A stretch of 64,000 nucleotides of DNA. It comes from Plasmopara viticola (Eukaryota > Oomycota > Peronosporomycetes > Peronosporales > Peronosporaceae). The stretch spans positions 186,001 to 250,000 of the forward strand of contig MBPM02000096.1 of the NCBI GenBank assembly GCA_001695595.3, read 5' to 3'. Below the pieces are notes generated by a model. That model saw only the letters and a program-made list of their open reading frames with translations. It did not search any database and was not told where the DNA came from. A program made the translations under genes and the position numbers. Shown piece by piece: positions 1 to 9,814 of the stretch (positions are counted from its first letter, which is position 1; each line of letters begins with the position of its first letter).

Positions 1-1
1 C

Positions 2-2452
2 GACAGTTCAGCTGGGTCCGTACCCAACAACCCAGATGCCGGTGGGATTCACGGTTCCATCGAAGCTTCGTGTTTATGCACGGACCAGGGTAGTAACGCT
101 GGTTCTGTGTCGCAAGCCTCGCACGAAACAAGTGATGGCATGATCGTGCAGCTGCGGGTCACGCCTGCGCACAAGCCACCTGCTTCGCAGGATTTTGTGG
201 AAGATGTGCAGCCCAACAGCGACACACGCCAATATACGCCACCAACTAACGCCAGTGCTCTCCCGCAAACCGCAGCAACTCGCACGCGTTCGACTGCGAG
301 CGCACCAACGCGCATGCCAACGCTTCGTGCCCTGCTTCAACGTTCTACGGAGATCCGCCGCGACAACGTTGAGGCACCCGCCCCGCCGCGTGTCGAGATG
401 CCCCGCCCCAAGGCGATGGACATCGAAACCATTGATGCTCTTTATGAAGCCGGAGGCGATTGGAGCCAACTCGCCGCCTCGATTGACCGAGCTCGTCCAT
501 ACGCGCTGCCTCGTGCACGCTATGTAATGGTCATCGAGACTGGACACGCCTTCCAGCGCACTGCACCAAGCAAAATCCTCGCGTCGTTGCTCAAGGACCA
601 GGGCAACCCTGTCGTACAACAGCAAATCGACCAGCAGCAACTAGGTCAGCTGACCAAAGCTCCCGGCGGCAACATCCGCGTCAAGGTGAAGACGAAAGAA
701 GCCTGCCAGAGTCTTGCTGGCCAGGAAGTCAAGATCCTCGGAGGCAGGTACCGATTCGGCGGGTTTGACATCCTTGCCGACCGCTTCTTTATTGATGTGT
801 CAAGTGTCGACAGTGACTTCGATGCTGATCTCATGTTGAAACGCTTCTTCGAGCTCGGTACGCAGCCGATCTACGGCACTTTCCGCGATGTAAATCTGGA
901 CGCGGTGATCACCACCGCCACTTGGCGTGTGTACTTCCGCTCTAGCCATTGCCCTCCGGAGCTCGTGATAAGTGGTACTGTGTGCGACCAGCTCGTTTTT
1001 GCTGGACGCATTTACCCAGTACACACAAAGAACGCTCCGTTTCCAACCCAACGCATGTCGTTCGGTCAACGCTCAATCCACGCGCTCGACTTAGCTAGAG
1101 ACGGTGGTCCATCCTCCGACACTAGCCAAAGGCGGCCAGATAAATGCCCGTCGCAGCCATCTTATGCTGCCGTGGTACGTCGTGGCGTGCAGGAAACGTC
1201 GCTCCAACGATCGATCCGTGAAGACTCTGCCGCGACCACTGCTATCGTTGCAGCACCGACTGATACCTTAGAGCCTAGTGAGCTGTCCCTAAGCACTGCA
1301 GGCTCCCAAGTCGTGTCGCCACCAAGCAGCCCGACATCGTCTCCGTTGCTCTTGCTCCCACCACCACCGACTGCCCAATCTGAGTTGGTGCCCAGGGTCG
1401 GTGGCAAACGCAAAGGCAAACGTTCACGTGCTGATGAAGACTTTGCCAATATGCTGATGAAATCTCGTCCGAAACCTCTCACCGGCGTCACGACAAGCAA
1501 CTATTTCGACGTGCTCAGCAATGTCGAGGTCGAGTTTGACTGCTGCCCAGCAACGCTCGATGAGGTCGAGATCCCACGGTTTCAAATTGTGCCACGCAAG
1601 GTGCAGGCGCCGCGCAACCTGACTGACAGCAAAGAAGCCAGTCACTTTCTGACCAAACACCACACCAGAGTGGTGAAAACCAAAGAGCCTACTCCAATCC
1701 AAGAGATTGTCAGCGAGATGGAGGCTACTGAACAGACAGCCGATCTCCAGCTGCTTCCGGATCGCTTGGCCGCCGCCGACACCATGGTGAGTGGCCTTCG
1801 CAAGTCGCTTCGCACGACGAACAACCCCGACACGCTGACGTTCATGGGGTCCGTTAAAGCTCCAATGGCGTTTAACACCGCGCTCTTGCGTGAGATGCGT
1901 GAGCTGAGCCCCAGCGTCACCGAGCTGGCCCAGCTTCACATGATCAATCGCATCTTAAGCGCGACCGACAACACCGAAACGAATACGTTCGCTCGCAAGT
2001 GGGCCAAGTATCTCGGCACCAAGGTGCCTAAGACGCGTGACGGTGTATTCCGATGCGTTGCCCAGTGGTGGAACAACCCGGACACACCAACTATTGTGCG
2101 TGCGACTAGGGCGCTGTCCCTCTTTGAGTTGATGTTGATGTGCACAGCGCCCCAGATCTTTGAAAAGGACTACTGGCTCCAGCATCTGACCGGGTGGTCG
2201 GTGCCTTGGATACCAGCGCACAACCGACGTCTTCTTCACCCCAATATGTTGTTGGTCCTGCTTCGCTCCGAGATCGGCACACACTGCTTCAAGATTTGGG
2301 AAGCAGTCCAGTGGCAAGGGGATATACTCGAAGACCTCGAGTACCTTCGTGACTGCGGCCATTACTTCCCAGAGAACGCGGATGTGCTCCAGCTCCAGCA
2401 AGTCGACGGTCAGTCTGTGCTTGTGACTGGACCGCTCGCCTTAAGGTGCTAA
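2..2452 (+). CDS. LINE ORF1 protein (gag-like, nucleic-acid binding), 5' partial, copy A
   Basis: The frame is open from base 2 to TAA at 2450-2452. Compared with copy B (ATG at 30824), the first 46 codons are outside the window and the full protein would be 862 aa, with numbering below on that scale. Residues ~215-305 and ~306-390 look like two related alpha/beta units, each ending in a strand-rich stretch (IRVKVKTKEACQSLAG; TWRVYFRSSHCPPELV). This suggests tandem RRM-like folds, as in many LINE ORF1 proteins, but that is inference. A proline/serine-rich linker and a basic patch GGKRKGKRSR (~residue 512, possible nuclear signal) follow. The last ~260 residues are predicted by eye to be helical. 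No CCHC zinc knuckle is seen. Its expected role is binding LINE RNA in a ribonucleoprotein. This is the only ORF1 of the four copies that is uninterrupted in the window. Confidence 0.8.
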   Translation, partial: DSSAGSVPNNPDAGGIHGSIEASCLCTDQGSNAGSVSQASHETSDGMIVQLRVTPAHKPPASQDFVEDVQPNSDTRQYTPPTNASALPQTAATRTRSTASAPTRMPTLRALLQRSTEIRRDNVEAPAPPRVEMPRPKAMDIETIDALYEAGGDWSQLAASIDRARPYALPRARYVMVIETGHAFQRTAPSKILASLLKDQGNPVVQQQIDQQQLGQLTKAPGGNIRVKVKTKEACQSLAGQEVKILGGRYRFGGFDILADRFFIDVSSVDSDFDADLMLKRFFELGTQPIYGTFRDVNLDAVITTATWRVYFRSSHCPPELVISGTVCDQLVFAGRIYPVHTKNAPFPTQRMSFGQRSIHALDLARDGGPSSDTSQRRPDKCPSQPSYAAVVRRGVQETSLQRSIREDSAATTAIVAAPTDTLEPSELSLSTAGSQVVSPPSSPTSSPLLLLPPPPTAQSELVPRVGGKRKGKRSRADEDFANMLMKSRPKPLTGVTTSNYFDVLSNVEVEFDCCPATLDEVEIPRFQIVPRKVQAPRNLTDSKEASHFLTKHHTRVVKTKEPTPIQEIVSEMEATEQTADLQLLPDRLAAADTMVSGLRKSLRTTNNPDTLTFMGSVKAPMAFNTALLREMRELSPSVTELAQLHMINRILSATDNTETNTFARKWAKYLGTKVPKTRDGVFRCVAQWWNNPDTPTIVRATRALSLFELMLMCTAPQIFEKDYWLQHLTGWSVPWIPAHNRRLLHPNMLLVLLRSEIGTHCFKIWEAVQWQGDILEDLEYLRDCGHYFPENADVLQLQQVDGQSVLVTGPLALRC

Positions 2453-2453
2453 G

Positions 2454-5400
2454 GTGGTCCCACGCGTGGACGCACCCGAGGTCTCGTGGCAAGAAGTCAG
2501 CTTGCTGACCGTTAATACCAACGGGATCAAGAAAAACGGGCACCTACTAATAGAGAATTTACTCGAGAAGCACAGCCTCTCTTGCATCCAGGAGACCAAA
2601 TTCCGCGATTGCCACCATCTTGACACCTTCAAATTTAACCTTCAGGCCCGTTTCAGGCACAAGCTATTCGTCAGCGACCCTGGTGCAGTCAGTGCCACAC
2701 AGACAACACACCGATCTGGCGGAGTGCTCACTGTGCTTCGCTACGACTTTCCAGGCTTCGATGCGGCCGAAGAGCTTCGCGAGCTGACTGTCCCGGGACG
2801 CTATCTAGTTGTTCGATTGGTGGTCGTCAGTGCACCTGTGTACATCCACAATGTGTACTCGCCGGTGGACGACCACGAAAAAGCTGTGTTCTTCAACCAT
2901 CTTCCAGTGGACCGCTTTGAGGACAATGCAACGCACATAGTCCTCGGCGATTTGAACACGCCGCTGAACCCCAGCCTCGACTCATCCCAGCCACGCTTGC
3001 TTGCTCGCCCGGGCCGCAGCGCTTGTATGAGCTGGCTGAGCCAGCTAGGTGTCGTAGATGCCTGGCGGATCCACCACCAAGACGAGCGCATATACACTGG
3101 CCCCCAGCCGAGGCAGAACCGACTTGATTATGCTATGTTGTCGGAAGACTTCTGCAACGCGTTGTACGGCGACTCTAAGTACTTTGAGCCCAAAGGTGCT
3201 GGTGACCACCTGGCGCACACAGTAACCTTGCGCTCGGTGTCTCAACTCCACGGATATGGCTACTGGCGCTTTCCGGAGTATCTTCTTGAATACTCCGATG
3301 TTGTCGATGCCATCTGTGGCGAAGCCCGACAGGTGCTCGAGAATCTCCAGGCTGCATCGAACCCAGGCAAAGTCTGGGAGCAGTGGAAGAAATTTATGCG
3401 GCGCCAGATACAGGCCCTCCAACGTAAGCTACGCAGCCAAAACGACGTCGCCATTACAGCTGCACAAATCACGCTAGACCAAGCAGCAATGCGGTACCAT
3501 AACAAGCGAGACGCAACCTCCCAAGAGGCCTTTCGTGCTGCACTAGAAACATACCGCGACTGCGTGACCCGGTCTCGCTGCTACAACCAAGACTCGGCCT
3601 TTGACTTTCAAGTTCAGAAGGCCGAGACGTCTTCCACGTACTTCTTCCGTCCGATCGACCCATCACTCCGACGGGTCAGCATTGAACAAGTTCGGACTCC
3701 CAGCGGCGACATCTCGCAAAACCCAGCGGACATCTCAGCATGCTTTCGGGCCCACTGGGGTTGTATCATGGGCGATGCTGCCAATCCTGCCGGACCATTA
3801 CCACCCATCAATCCCAGCAGCCGACGAAAGCTGTTGAACACGATTGACAAGCGTCTAACAACAGATGAACAAGACCGTCTCAACGCCCCGATTTCCGGAG
3901 CCAATCTTGCTGACGCGCTCAAGCATATGAAGACCAACTCCGCGCCTGGCATGGACGGTCTCACAGCTGGCTTCTATCAGGTCGCGCCCGACGTTTTCGG
4001 GGAATGTCTGAGCATAGTGTTCAATTATCAGTTGGCACGAGGTGAGCTCCTCCCTTCCCAGCGCAAGTCGGCTGTGTGCATGTTGCACAAGAAAGGCTCG
4101 CGTGACGACCCCGGAAACTTTCGGCCGATCTCGCTCGTTGGCGTTGACGTGAAGGCGTTATCCAAGGTCTTGACCTGCCGCCTCCAGCACTTCCTTCCTG
4201 AGCTTATACACACCGACCAGAAGGCGATCGTCAAGGGTCGGTCTATTCATCATCATGTGCGGTTCATGGCCGATCTGCAAGACCTCACGACTGCACGAAG
4301 AAGCCTACGCTTTGTTTCTCGACTTCGAGAAGGCGTACGATCGGGTCGACTGGGACTACATGTTTCAAGTGCTTGATCGCATGGGTTGCGGCGGCGCCTT
4401 CACCAACTGGGCGAGGTTGCTTTACACCGCCCCACAAGCACACCTCTTGCTCAACGGTCACATCCAGCCGCCGATTTTCCCCACAAGAGGAGTCAAGCAA
4501 GGCGACCCACTCTCAGCGCTGCTGTTTCTTATGACTATCGAGCCACTGGGGAACCTGCTCCGACAGCATGAAGAGCATGGTGTTTGCCTCACCGAAGACC
4601 ACACCGCCACCAGCGTCTTTTTTGCTGATGACACAACGTTGCTCTCTGGCTCGGTGTCCGGCATCCAGGCACAGCTTGACCTGGTTCAGCTGTACTGCGA
4701 TGGCTCCGGAGCCAAGCTCAACTATGCCAAATGCGTGCTTATGCCTCTAAACCGACGGACAAACCCTCCTTGTTTTCTGGTGTCAAGTGCTCCAGCGTGG
4801 TGAGACGGTCAAGTTTCTGGGCATCCTGTTTGGTCAGGATCCTGTTGAAAACGCCATCATAGAGCTCTTGGACAGGCGATTTTACGAAGGTTTCCTCCAA
4901 TGGTTTCGTCGCGCTCGCACCTTGCGAGGACGCCTGCTGGTTGCGCTAACAATGGTGCTTTCTCGGTTGTGGCACTACACTGTGCATGTGCCAATCCCGC
5001 AGCGGATCGTTAAGCAGTGGCAGTCCACGCTCAACCGCTTTGTACTTGCACGTCGCTACGAACGCAACGCCAAACACGTCCAGCTGATTCCCAAGGAGTT
5101 TCTGTATCAACCTCGCTCCGACGGTGGTCTGTCAGTACCCAGCATCGAAGCCTCACTTAAGCGTCAAAAGCTCAGCGTGCTGCTCCAGTTCATCGCTGCG
5201 TCGACCTCGTCCCAATGTAACTGGACCACACCAGGAGTCGTGCTTCTGTCGCTTGTGCTGCCCACTTGGGGTCCCCGGCGTCCTCTCGACTATCTTACGG
5301 TTAGCCCCATGCGCCACGGCGCTCTGCTGCGGTGGGATGTGTTGTCACAGTGGTGGCGCCAAGTCTGGCGTCTATGGTATATGACCAAGTGGGAAGTCAC

Positions 5401-6586
5401 ATGGCGAGACCTCGCCCCCCTCGCCCGCTTCGGCTATGTGCTGAACCAACCGATTTGGTTCCACGCCGACGCTGATTTCCAGTTTGAACTCGCCGCCCGT
5501 GTTAGCAGCTCAAAAGTACAGCGGCGTAGTCTTTGCATGGTTGCCGAGCCCCAGCGCAGCTACCGCCAGCACACCGCAACAACTTTCAAACTTCGGTGTC
5601 TTGCTGACTTCTTGAATGCTGGCGGTGCATGGCCGGATGCTGATGCGTTTGCGCGCGGACACATTGACTACCGGCTCACGTCAGTCCCTGTGTACCAACA
5701 GTACCAGTGGCTCCGACGCCTGCATCACGAAGCCACACAAGTCTTCGAGCGACTACGGGATCTATGCGCCAATACACCGCTTCCGCCTCCAGGCGTGTCC
5801 TGGGTGTGTCCCACTGCACCATACGTTGGCGTGCGCGTGGGGGAACGCGTCTGTGTTGCGCCCTTAGTACCACGTTCCCAGTTGCTCCTGCTTGTGTGGA
5901 AGATCCCCACGCTCACGAAGCCACACCCAATCCAGCTGCACGATGAGCACGCCACAACAATCGACATCAAAGTTTTCGTGACACAGTCCAAGCGTTTACG
6001 TCGGCTGCTGCTTCCTGTATACGAAGATCTGCAATTCCGACTCGCCTTCCGTCTGTTGCCAGTGCGTTCACGATTCTCTTTTCTGCGCGAGGCGCATCCC
6101 GGCATCATCTACTGCGTACGCAGCGGATGCAACGCAGTGGAAACAGAGCGGCACCTGTTCTTTGAGTGCGTTTTACCAGCCGAGCTATGGCCAGTTCTGT
6201 TCCGTGACTGGTCAGCTTTCTTCGTCACCACACCGACATGGCTCGACATCGCCCTTGGTCGCCCACCAGCCCTTACATCCGCTTGGCACGACCATGCCGC
6301 CGTGGTTCATGATCTGTGGCAGATCACACGTTGCATCACGCTCCACTTGCTGTGGACAGTGCGCAATGACGGATTGTTCCGCCAGCGTGAGCTTTTGCCT
6401 CTGGTGCCTGCGCTTCGGGTCGTGTACACCACACTTAGTGCCCACGTGCGTGCATGCAAACGTAGGGTGTACGACGAAGACCAGCAAGCATCGCTCCAGT
6501 CTGTGCTGACCCGGCTCCGATGCTCTCGCTCGATGGGTGCCTTTATGCGCACCAACGCTCCGCTGTTTGCTGTGCGTTTCCTGTAG
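2454..6586 (+). pseudogene. LINE ORF2 (APE endonuclease + reverse transcriptase), frameshifted, copy A
   Basis: Intact length would be 1379 aa. The N-terminal endonuclease shows LLTVNTNG, CIQETKF, GDLNTP, RLDYAML and GAGDHLAHT. The RT shows APGMDG, LDFEKAYDRVDWDY (motif A), GVKQGDPLSALLF (B) and FFADDTTLLS (C). The tail has a C-x4-C-x7-H-x4-C motif at about 6112-6170, like the zinc-binding tail of LINE RTs. Compared with copy C, 5 nt are missing near 4294 (just before motif A), and two single-base deletions near 4780-4793 shift the frame again. The copy is therefore broken as written, although single-base losses could be assembly error. The frame has no ATG near its start and begins immediately after the ORF1 stop. 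Confidence 0.88.
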
Positions 6587-6650
6587 CCGTCCCTACTTCT
6601 ACCAACACTTCGCCTTAGCCGTCCCTACTTCTACCAACACTTCGCCTTAG
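6587..6650 (+). repeat. 32-bp direct repeat, two copies
   Basis: Two identical abutting units beginning CCGTCCCTACTTCTACC directly after the ORF2 stop. Copy B has two units with a diverged second one, and copy C has only one, so the number varies between LINE copies. Confidence 0.9.
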
Positions 6651-6807
6651 CCGTTTCTTTTCGCCGGCGGACTCAATTCGGCTCCAAAATTGGCCAAAAT
6701 TTCGGTTTACCTGTGATACTGTATATGAATTTTACAGAATATCATGTCCCGAAGTGATCGGCTTTGACGGGGGATAAGTCTGACAGGTCAGAAGATTATT
6801 TTAGAGC

Positions 6808-6889
6808 GATCGATTTTCGGAGGGGATAAGATCTAGAGGTGATTTTGTGATCGATTTTCGGAGGGGATAAGATATAGAGGTGATTTTGT
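6808..6889 (+). repeat. 41-bp direct repeat, two copies
   Basis: Units begin GATCGATTTTCGGAGGGG and differ by one base (AGATCTAG versus AGATATAG). The same pair is present in copies B and C. Confidence 0.9.
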
Positions 6890-7031
6890 GCCTCATAACA
6901 CACATCCTCACTTTCCAATTTTCCTCCAAGTACCCAAGTCAAGCCGATCAAGCCCCAAGTAGCCAGGATGAACTCAACCAGCAACCAGTGCTTCCCCAGG
7001 GCCCCCCGACCAAGACGACTGGACCGAGGTC

Positions 7032-7233
7032 GGAGACTAGACGGTCGTCGCCAGGGCCCGAAAGGGTGACGGGCGGCCTGAGCCTGACTCTCGATCCAGT
7101 CGCTGCGGTAGAGGACCCTGTGGTCGAGGCGCTGCATCAGGGCTGCGCGTCCAAAGAGTGAGCCTCCACTTCTCCACTTCAGTTTCGGAGACTAGAGGGT
7201 CGTCGCCAGGGCCCGAAAGGGCGACGGGCGGCT
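7032..7233 (+). repeat. duplicated hairpin element in the LINE 3' UTR
   Basis: Two copies of a GGAGACTAG...GGGCGG unit. In the RNA sense, CGTCGCC (7201-7207) pairs perfectly with GGCGACG (7220-7226). In the upstream copy, CGTCGCC (7046-7052) pairs with GGTGACG (7065-7071), where a C to U change keeps a G-U pair. Both arms are also present in copies B and C. Confidence 0.7.
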
Positions 7234-7613
7234 CGAGCCCGAATTCTGTTGTGGAGTTAGTGGTTGACTGCTCTAAGCGGCGTGTCTGCAGCGGACCGAG
7301 AGCTGGAACACCGGCTTCGCTTCCCGCAACGACGGACAAGGCTTCGAACTGTACATGGAAGGTCAATACTTTGCTAGGTAGGTCAACTATCACGTCCAAG
7401 TGGAATCCGCGAAACCAGCAGAAACACTGGTCCCGGTGAAGGATTGTGAAATAAAATCAATCACTTCTATCCGGCCGATCAAAGTGCTTGTCACACCAAA
7501 CGATTAGAAGAAAACCTCAAGTTAACCTGTAGACAGGTAGTAGATTGTATATTAGTTAAACGACGTAGGCATAGAGAAGTGGAAGTCGTATTAAGTAATA
7601 CAGACTACTTGAA

Positions 7614-7629
7614 CTCGGCCATCGTGTCC
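7614..7629 (+). repeat. target-site duplication after LINE A
   Basis: CTCGGCCATCGTGTCC, equal to the first 15 nt of the minus-strand tRNA plus one upstream base. No tRNA body follows, only normal 5'-flank spacer. Confidence 0.93.
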
Positions 7630-7784
7630 TCGGCATGATGAGAATTGTTTATTAGAAAAAATACGGAGATACACCGGCAAAATAAAATCAATTTAGTGAG
7701 GAACTCATTGCGAGATAAAACAAGTTAATGTGTTCAGGTAGTGACATTTGTATGTTTTAGTAAAATTGATTGTCGAGTAGTTGT

Positions 7785-7861
7785 GACACGAGTGGGATTC
7801 GAACCCACGCCCGAAGACTGGTGCCTAAAACCAGCGCCTTAGACCACTCGGCCATCGTGTC
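7785..7861 (-). tRNA. tRNA-Leu(UAG)
   Basis: Reference copy for the array. Cloverleaf: 7-bp acceptor GACACGA/TCGTGTC, D arm GCC/GGC, anticodon stem CTGGT/ACCAG with loop TTTAGGC (anticodon TAG, reads CUA), variable arm GTC-TTCG-GGC, T arm GTGGG/CCCAC with TTCGAAT loop. The A box TGGCCGAGTGG and B box GGTTCGAATCC are intact. A T4 run about 20 nt after the 3' end fits Pol III termination. No intron and no encoded CCA. Class I 3' flank. Anticodon bases lie at about 7826-7828. Confidence 0.96.
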
Positions 7862-8014
7862 CTTGACATAACGAAGATTATTTATAAAAACAAATACGGA
7901 GAAAGACCGGCAAAATAAAATCAATTCAATGGAGCACTCATTGCGAGATAAAACAAGTTAATGTGGTCAGGTGACATTTGTATGTTTTAGTAAAATTGAT
8001 TGTCGAGTAGTTGT

Positions 8015-8091
8015 GACACGAGTGGGATTCGAACCCACGCCCGAAGACTGGTGCCTAAAACCAGCGCCTTAGACCACTCGGCCATCGTGTC
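8015..8091 (-). tRNA. tRNA-Leu(UAG)
   Basis: Canonical; class I flank. This copy has no counterpart after LINE B. Confidence 0.95.
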
Positions 8092-8242
8092 CTCGGCATG
8101 ATTAATTACTTCTCAAACAAATAGAGAGAAACACCGGCAAATAAAATCAATTTGATGGAGTACTCATTGCGAGATAAAACAAGTTTATGCGGTCAGGTAG
8201 TGACATTTGTATATTTTGGTAAAATGATTGACGGTGTGTTGT

Positions 8243-8319
8243 GACACGAGTGGTATTCGAACCCAAGCCCGAAGACTGGTGCCTAAAACCAGCGCCTTAG
8301 ACCACTCGGCCATCGTGTC
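8243..8319 (-). tRNA. tRNA-Leu(UAG), T-arm variant
   Basis: Class II flank. Plus strand reads GTGGTATTCGAACCCAAGC, which breaks two T-stem pairs, so it may be inactive. Duplicated 5' half at 8324-8349. Confidence 0.75.
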
Positions 8320-8505
8320 ATCGGCCTTAGACCACTCGGCCATCGTGTCCTCGGCATGATGATAATTATTTATTAAAACAAATACGGAGAAACACCGGCA
8401 AAATAAAATCAATTTAATGGAGTAGTCATTGCGAGATAAAACACGTTATTGTGGTCAGGTAGTCACATTTGTATGTTTTAGTAAAAGTGATTGTCGAGTA
8501 GTTGT

Positions 8506-8582
8506 GACACGAGTGGGATTCGAACCCACGCCCGAAGACTGGTGCCTAAAACCAGCGCCTTAGACCACTCGGCCATCGTGTC
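8506..8582 (-). tRNA. tRNA-Leu(UAG)
   Basis: Canonical; class I flank. Confidence 0.95.
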
Positions 8583-8738
8583 CTCGGCATGATAATAATT
8601 ATTTATTAAAACAAATACGGAGAAACACCGGCAAAATAAAATCAATTTAATGGAGTAGTCATTGCGAGATAAAACACGTTATTGTGGTCAGGTAGTGACA
8701 TTTGTATGTTTTAGTAAAAGTGATTGTCGAGTAGTTGT

Positions 8739-8815
8739 GACACGATTGGGATTCGAACCCACGCCCGAAGACTGGTGCCTAAAACCAGCGCCTTAGACCA
8801 CTCGGCCATCGTGTC
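8739..8815 (-). tRNA. tRNA-Leu(UAG), upstream flank replaced by S1
   Basis: CGATTGGG variant: the outer T-stem pair becomes G-A. S1 begins one base upstream of the gene. Confidence 0.85.
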
Positions 8816-8816
8816 C

Positions 8817-9362
8817 TCACCGACGCAAGTCGACGGCTACCCAACATGTGGCAACACTACGTCAGCCAAGCCAAGCTCGTTGGCTTTGATGTTGACAATG
8901 GCTTCCGGAAGATTGACCGGATCGTTCGTTACTGTCGTCAAGCCGTCCCCAAGTCAGGATGGAGCATTCACCTGCCTCAACTTCGCTGTAACCTCTTCGA
9001 CAGCAATGGTGCAGGATACCTCGCATTCGCTCGACGGGTGCTTCCCATGCCCAAAGTCGTTCTTGCCCGTGATGTTAACCTCGTCGGGGTGTACAAGAAG
9101 AACATGCGAGGTCACTGCTTTGCTATGCAGGTCAACGTTAAAGGTGAGGTAATTTTTCGCGAACATAGCATCAATATTGGTCTCGGTGAGAACTTATGGT
9201 CTCGTACAATAAGTTTTATCCGACCGATCAAAGTGTTTGTCACATCTAACGACTAGAAGTCCCCCTCACATTAGCCTATAGCAACGTAGTAATATTGTAT
9301 GTTATTATTCGACGTAGGCATAGAGAAGTCTAAGTCGTAATCAGTAACATAGACTACTTGAA
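8817..9362 (+). mobile_element. S1, short non-autonomous tRNA-targeting element
   Basis: A 546-bp insertion at exactly the LINE target site. The complete tRNA gene (8739-8815) lies on its 5' side and CTCGGCCATCGTGTCC (9363-9378) on its 3' side. The 3' ~250 bp are related to the LINE 3' end (shared blocks CGACGTAGGCATAGAGAAGT and GACTACTTGAA), which suggests mobilisation in trans by the LINE machinery. The 5' ~300 bp are unlike the LINE. No poly-A tail. It may instead be the 3' end of a second LINE family. Confidence 0.8.
8846..9256 (+). CDS. possible 136-aa ORF in S1
   Basis: ATG to TAG, reading MWQHYVSQAK... to ...RPIKVFVTSND. Not recognised. Its last ~45 codons align codon by codon with the LINE 3' UTR (for example GHCFAMQVN versus GQYFAR-stop-VN), where the frame is closed by stops. 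S3 has lost the start codon and S4 has a 1-nt deletion, so coding function is doubtful. Confidence 0.3.
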   Translation: MWQHYVSQAKLVGFDVDNGFRKIDRIVRYCRQAVPKSGWSIHLPQLRCNLFDSNGAGYLAFARRVLPMPKVVLARDVNLVGVYKKNMRGHCFAMQVNVKGEVIFREHSINIGLGENLWSRTISFIRPIKVFVTSND

Positions 9363-9503
9363 CTCGGCCATCGTGTCCTCTACAGAGAAACACCGGCAAA
9401 ACAAAATCAATTCGATGGTGTAGTCATTGCGAGATAAAACAAGTTAATGTGGTCAGGTAGTGACATTTGTATGTTTTAGTAAAAATGATTGTCGAGTAGT
9501 TGT

Positions 9504-9580
9504 GACACGAGTGGAATTCGAACCCACGCCCGAAGACTGGTGCCTAAAACCAGCGCCTTAGACCACTCGGCCATCGTGTC
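9504..9580 (-). tRNA. tRNA-Leu(UAG), T-stem wobble variant
   Basis: GTGGAATTC on the plus strand: the inner T-stem pair becomes G-U. Class I. The 5' flank between gene and spacer is normal. Confidence 0.9.
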
Positions 9581-9736
9581 CTCGGCATGATAATAATTAT
9601 TTATTAAAACAAATACGGAGAAACACCGGCAAAATAAAATCAATTTAATGGAGTAGTCATTGCGAGATAAAACACGTTATTGTGGTCAGGTAGTGACATT
9701 TGTATGTTTTAGTAAAAGTGATTGTCGAGTAGTTGT

Positions 9737-9813
9737 GACACGATTGGGATTCGAACCCACGCCCGAAGACTGGTGCCTAAAACCAGCGCCTTAGACCACT
9801 CGGCCATCGTGTC
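9737..9813 (-). tRNA. tRNA-Leu(UAG), upstream flank replaced by S2
   Basis: Copy of 8739-8815 within the 998-bp tandem duplication; CGATTGGG variant. Confidence 0.85.
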
Positions 9814-9814
9814 C

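Larger units (their letters stand above)
1..7613 (+). mobile_element. LINE copy A (non-LTR retrotransposon), 5' end outside window
   Basis: Position 1 corresponds to position 30961 of copy B, so about 215 bp of the 5' end lie outside the window. The copy holds ORF1 (open), ORF2 (two frameshifted places) and a ~1 kb 3' untranslated region. It ends at GACTACTTGAA without a poly-A tail and is followed by CTCGGCCATCGTGTCC (7614-7629), the 5' piece of a tRNA-Leu gene. The APE endonuclease plus RT order and the RT motif wording resemble the L1/Tx1 group, which contains other sequence-specific LINEs; clade placement needs a tree. Confidence 0.93.
6587..7613 (+). other. LINE copy A 3' untranslated region
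   Basis: About 1 kb without convincing coding capacity. It contains three direct-repeat pairs: a 32-bp unit at 6587-6618/6619-6650, a 41-bp unit at 6808-6848/6849-6889, and a ~46-bp hairpin-forming unit at 7032-7076/7188-7233. The last ~250 bp are related to the ends of the S elements, so this is the likely RT recognition region. In retrotransposition by target-primed reverse transcription the RNA 3' end is what the RT must recognise. Confidence 0.75.

Noticed and set aside
74..640. 188-aa minus-strand ORF opposite LINE ORF1 (also in B and C)
   Set aside because: Shadow of the GC-rich ORF1 frame. Its conservation follows from near-identity of the LINE copies.
6880..7161. 93-aa ORF in the LINE 3' UTR (also in B and C)
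   Set aside because: Lies over the repeat and hairpin region; copies are too similar for conservation to mean anything, and no family is recognised.
7600..7613. Poly-A or simple-repeat tail expected at LINE 3' ends
   Set aside because: None is present. Ends are precise at GACTACTTGAA, which fits site-specific LINEs that recognise their own 3' sequence.
8724..9152. 142-aa plus-strand ORF across tRNA 8739 and S1
   Set aside because: The first 30 residues are antisense tRNA and the rest is an out-of-frame reading of S1. The 136-aa frame is the better (still weak) candidate.
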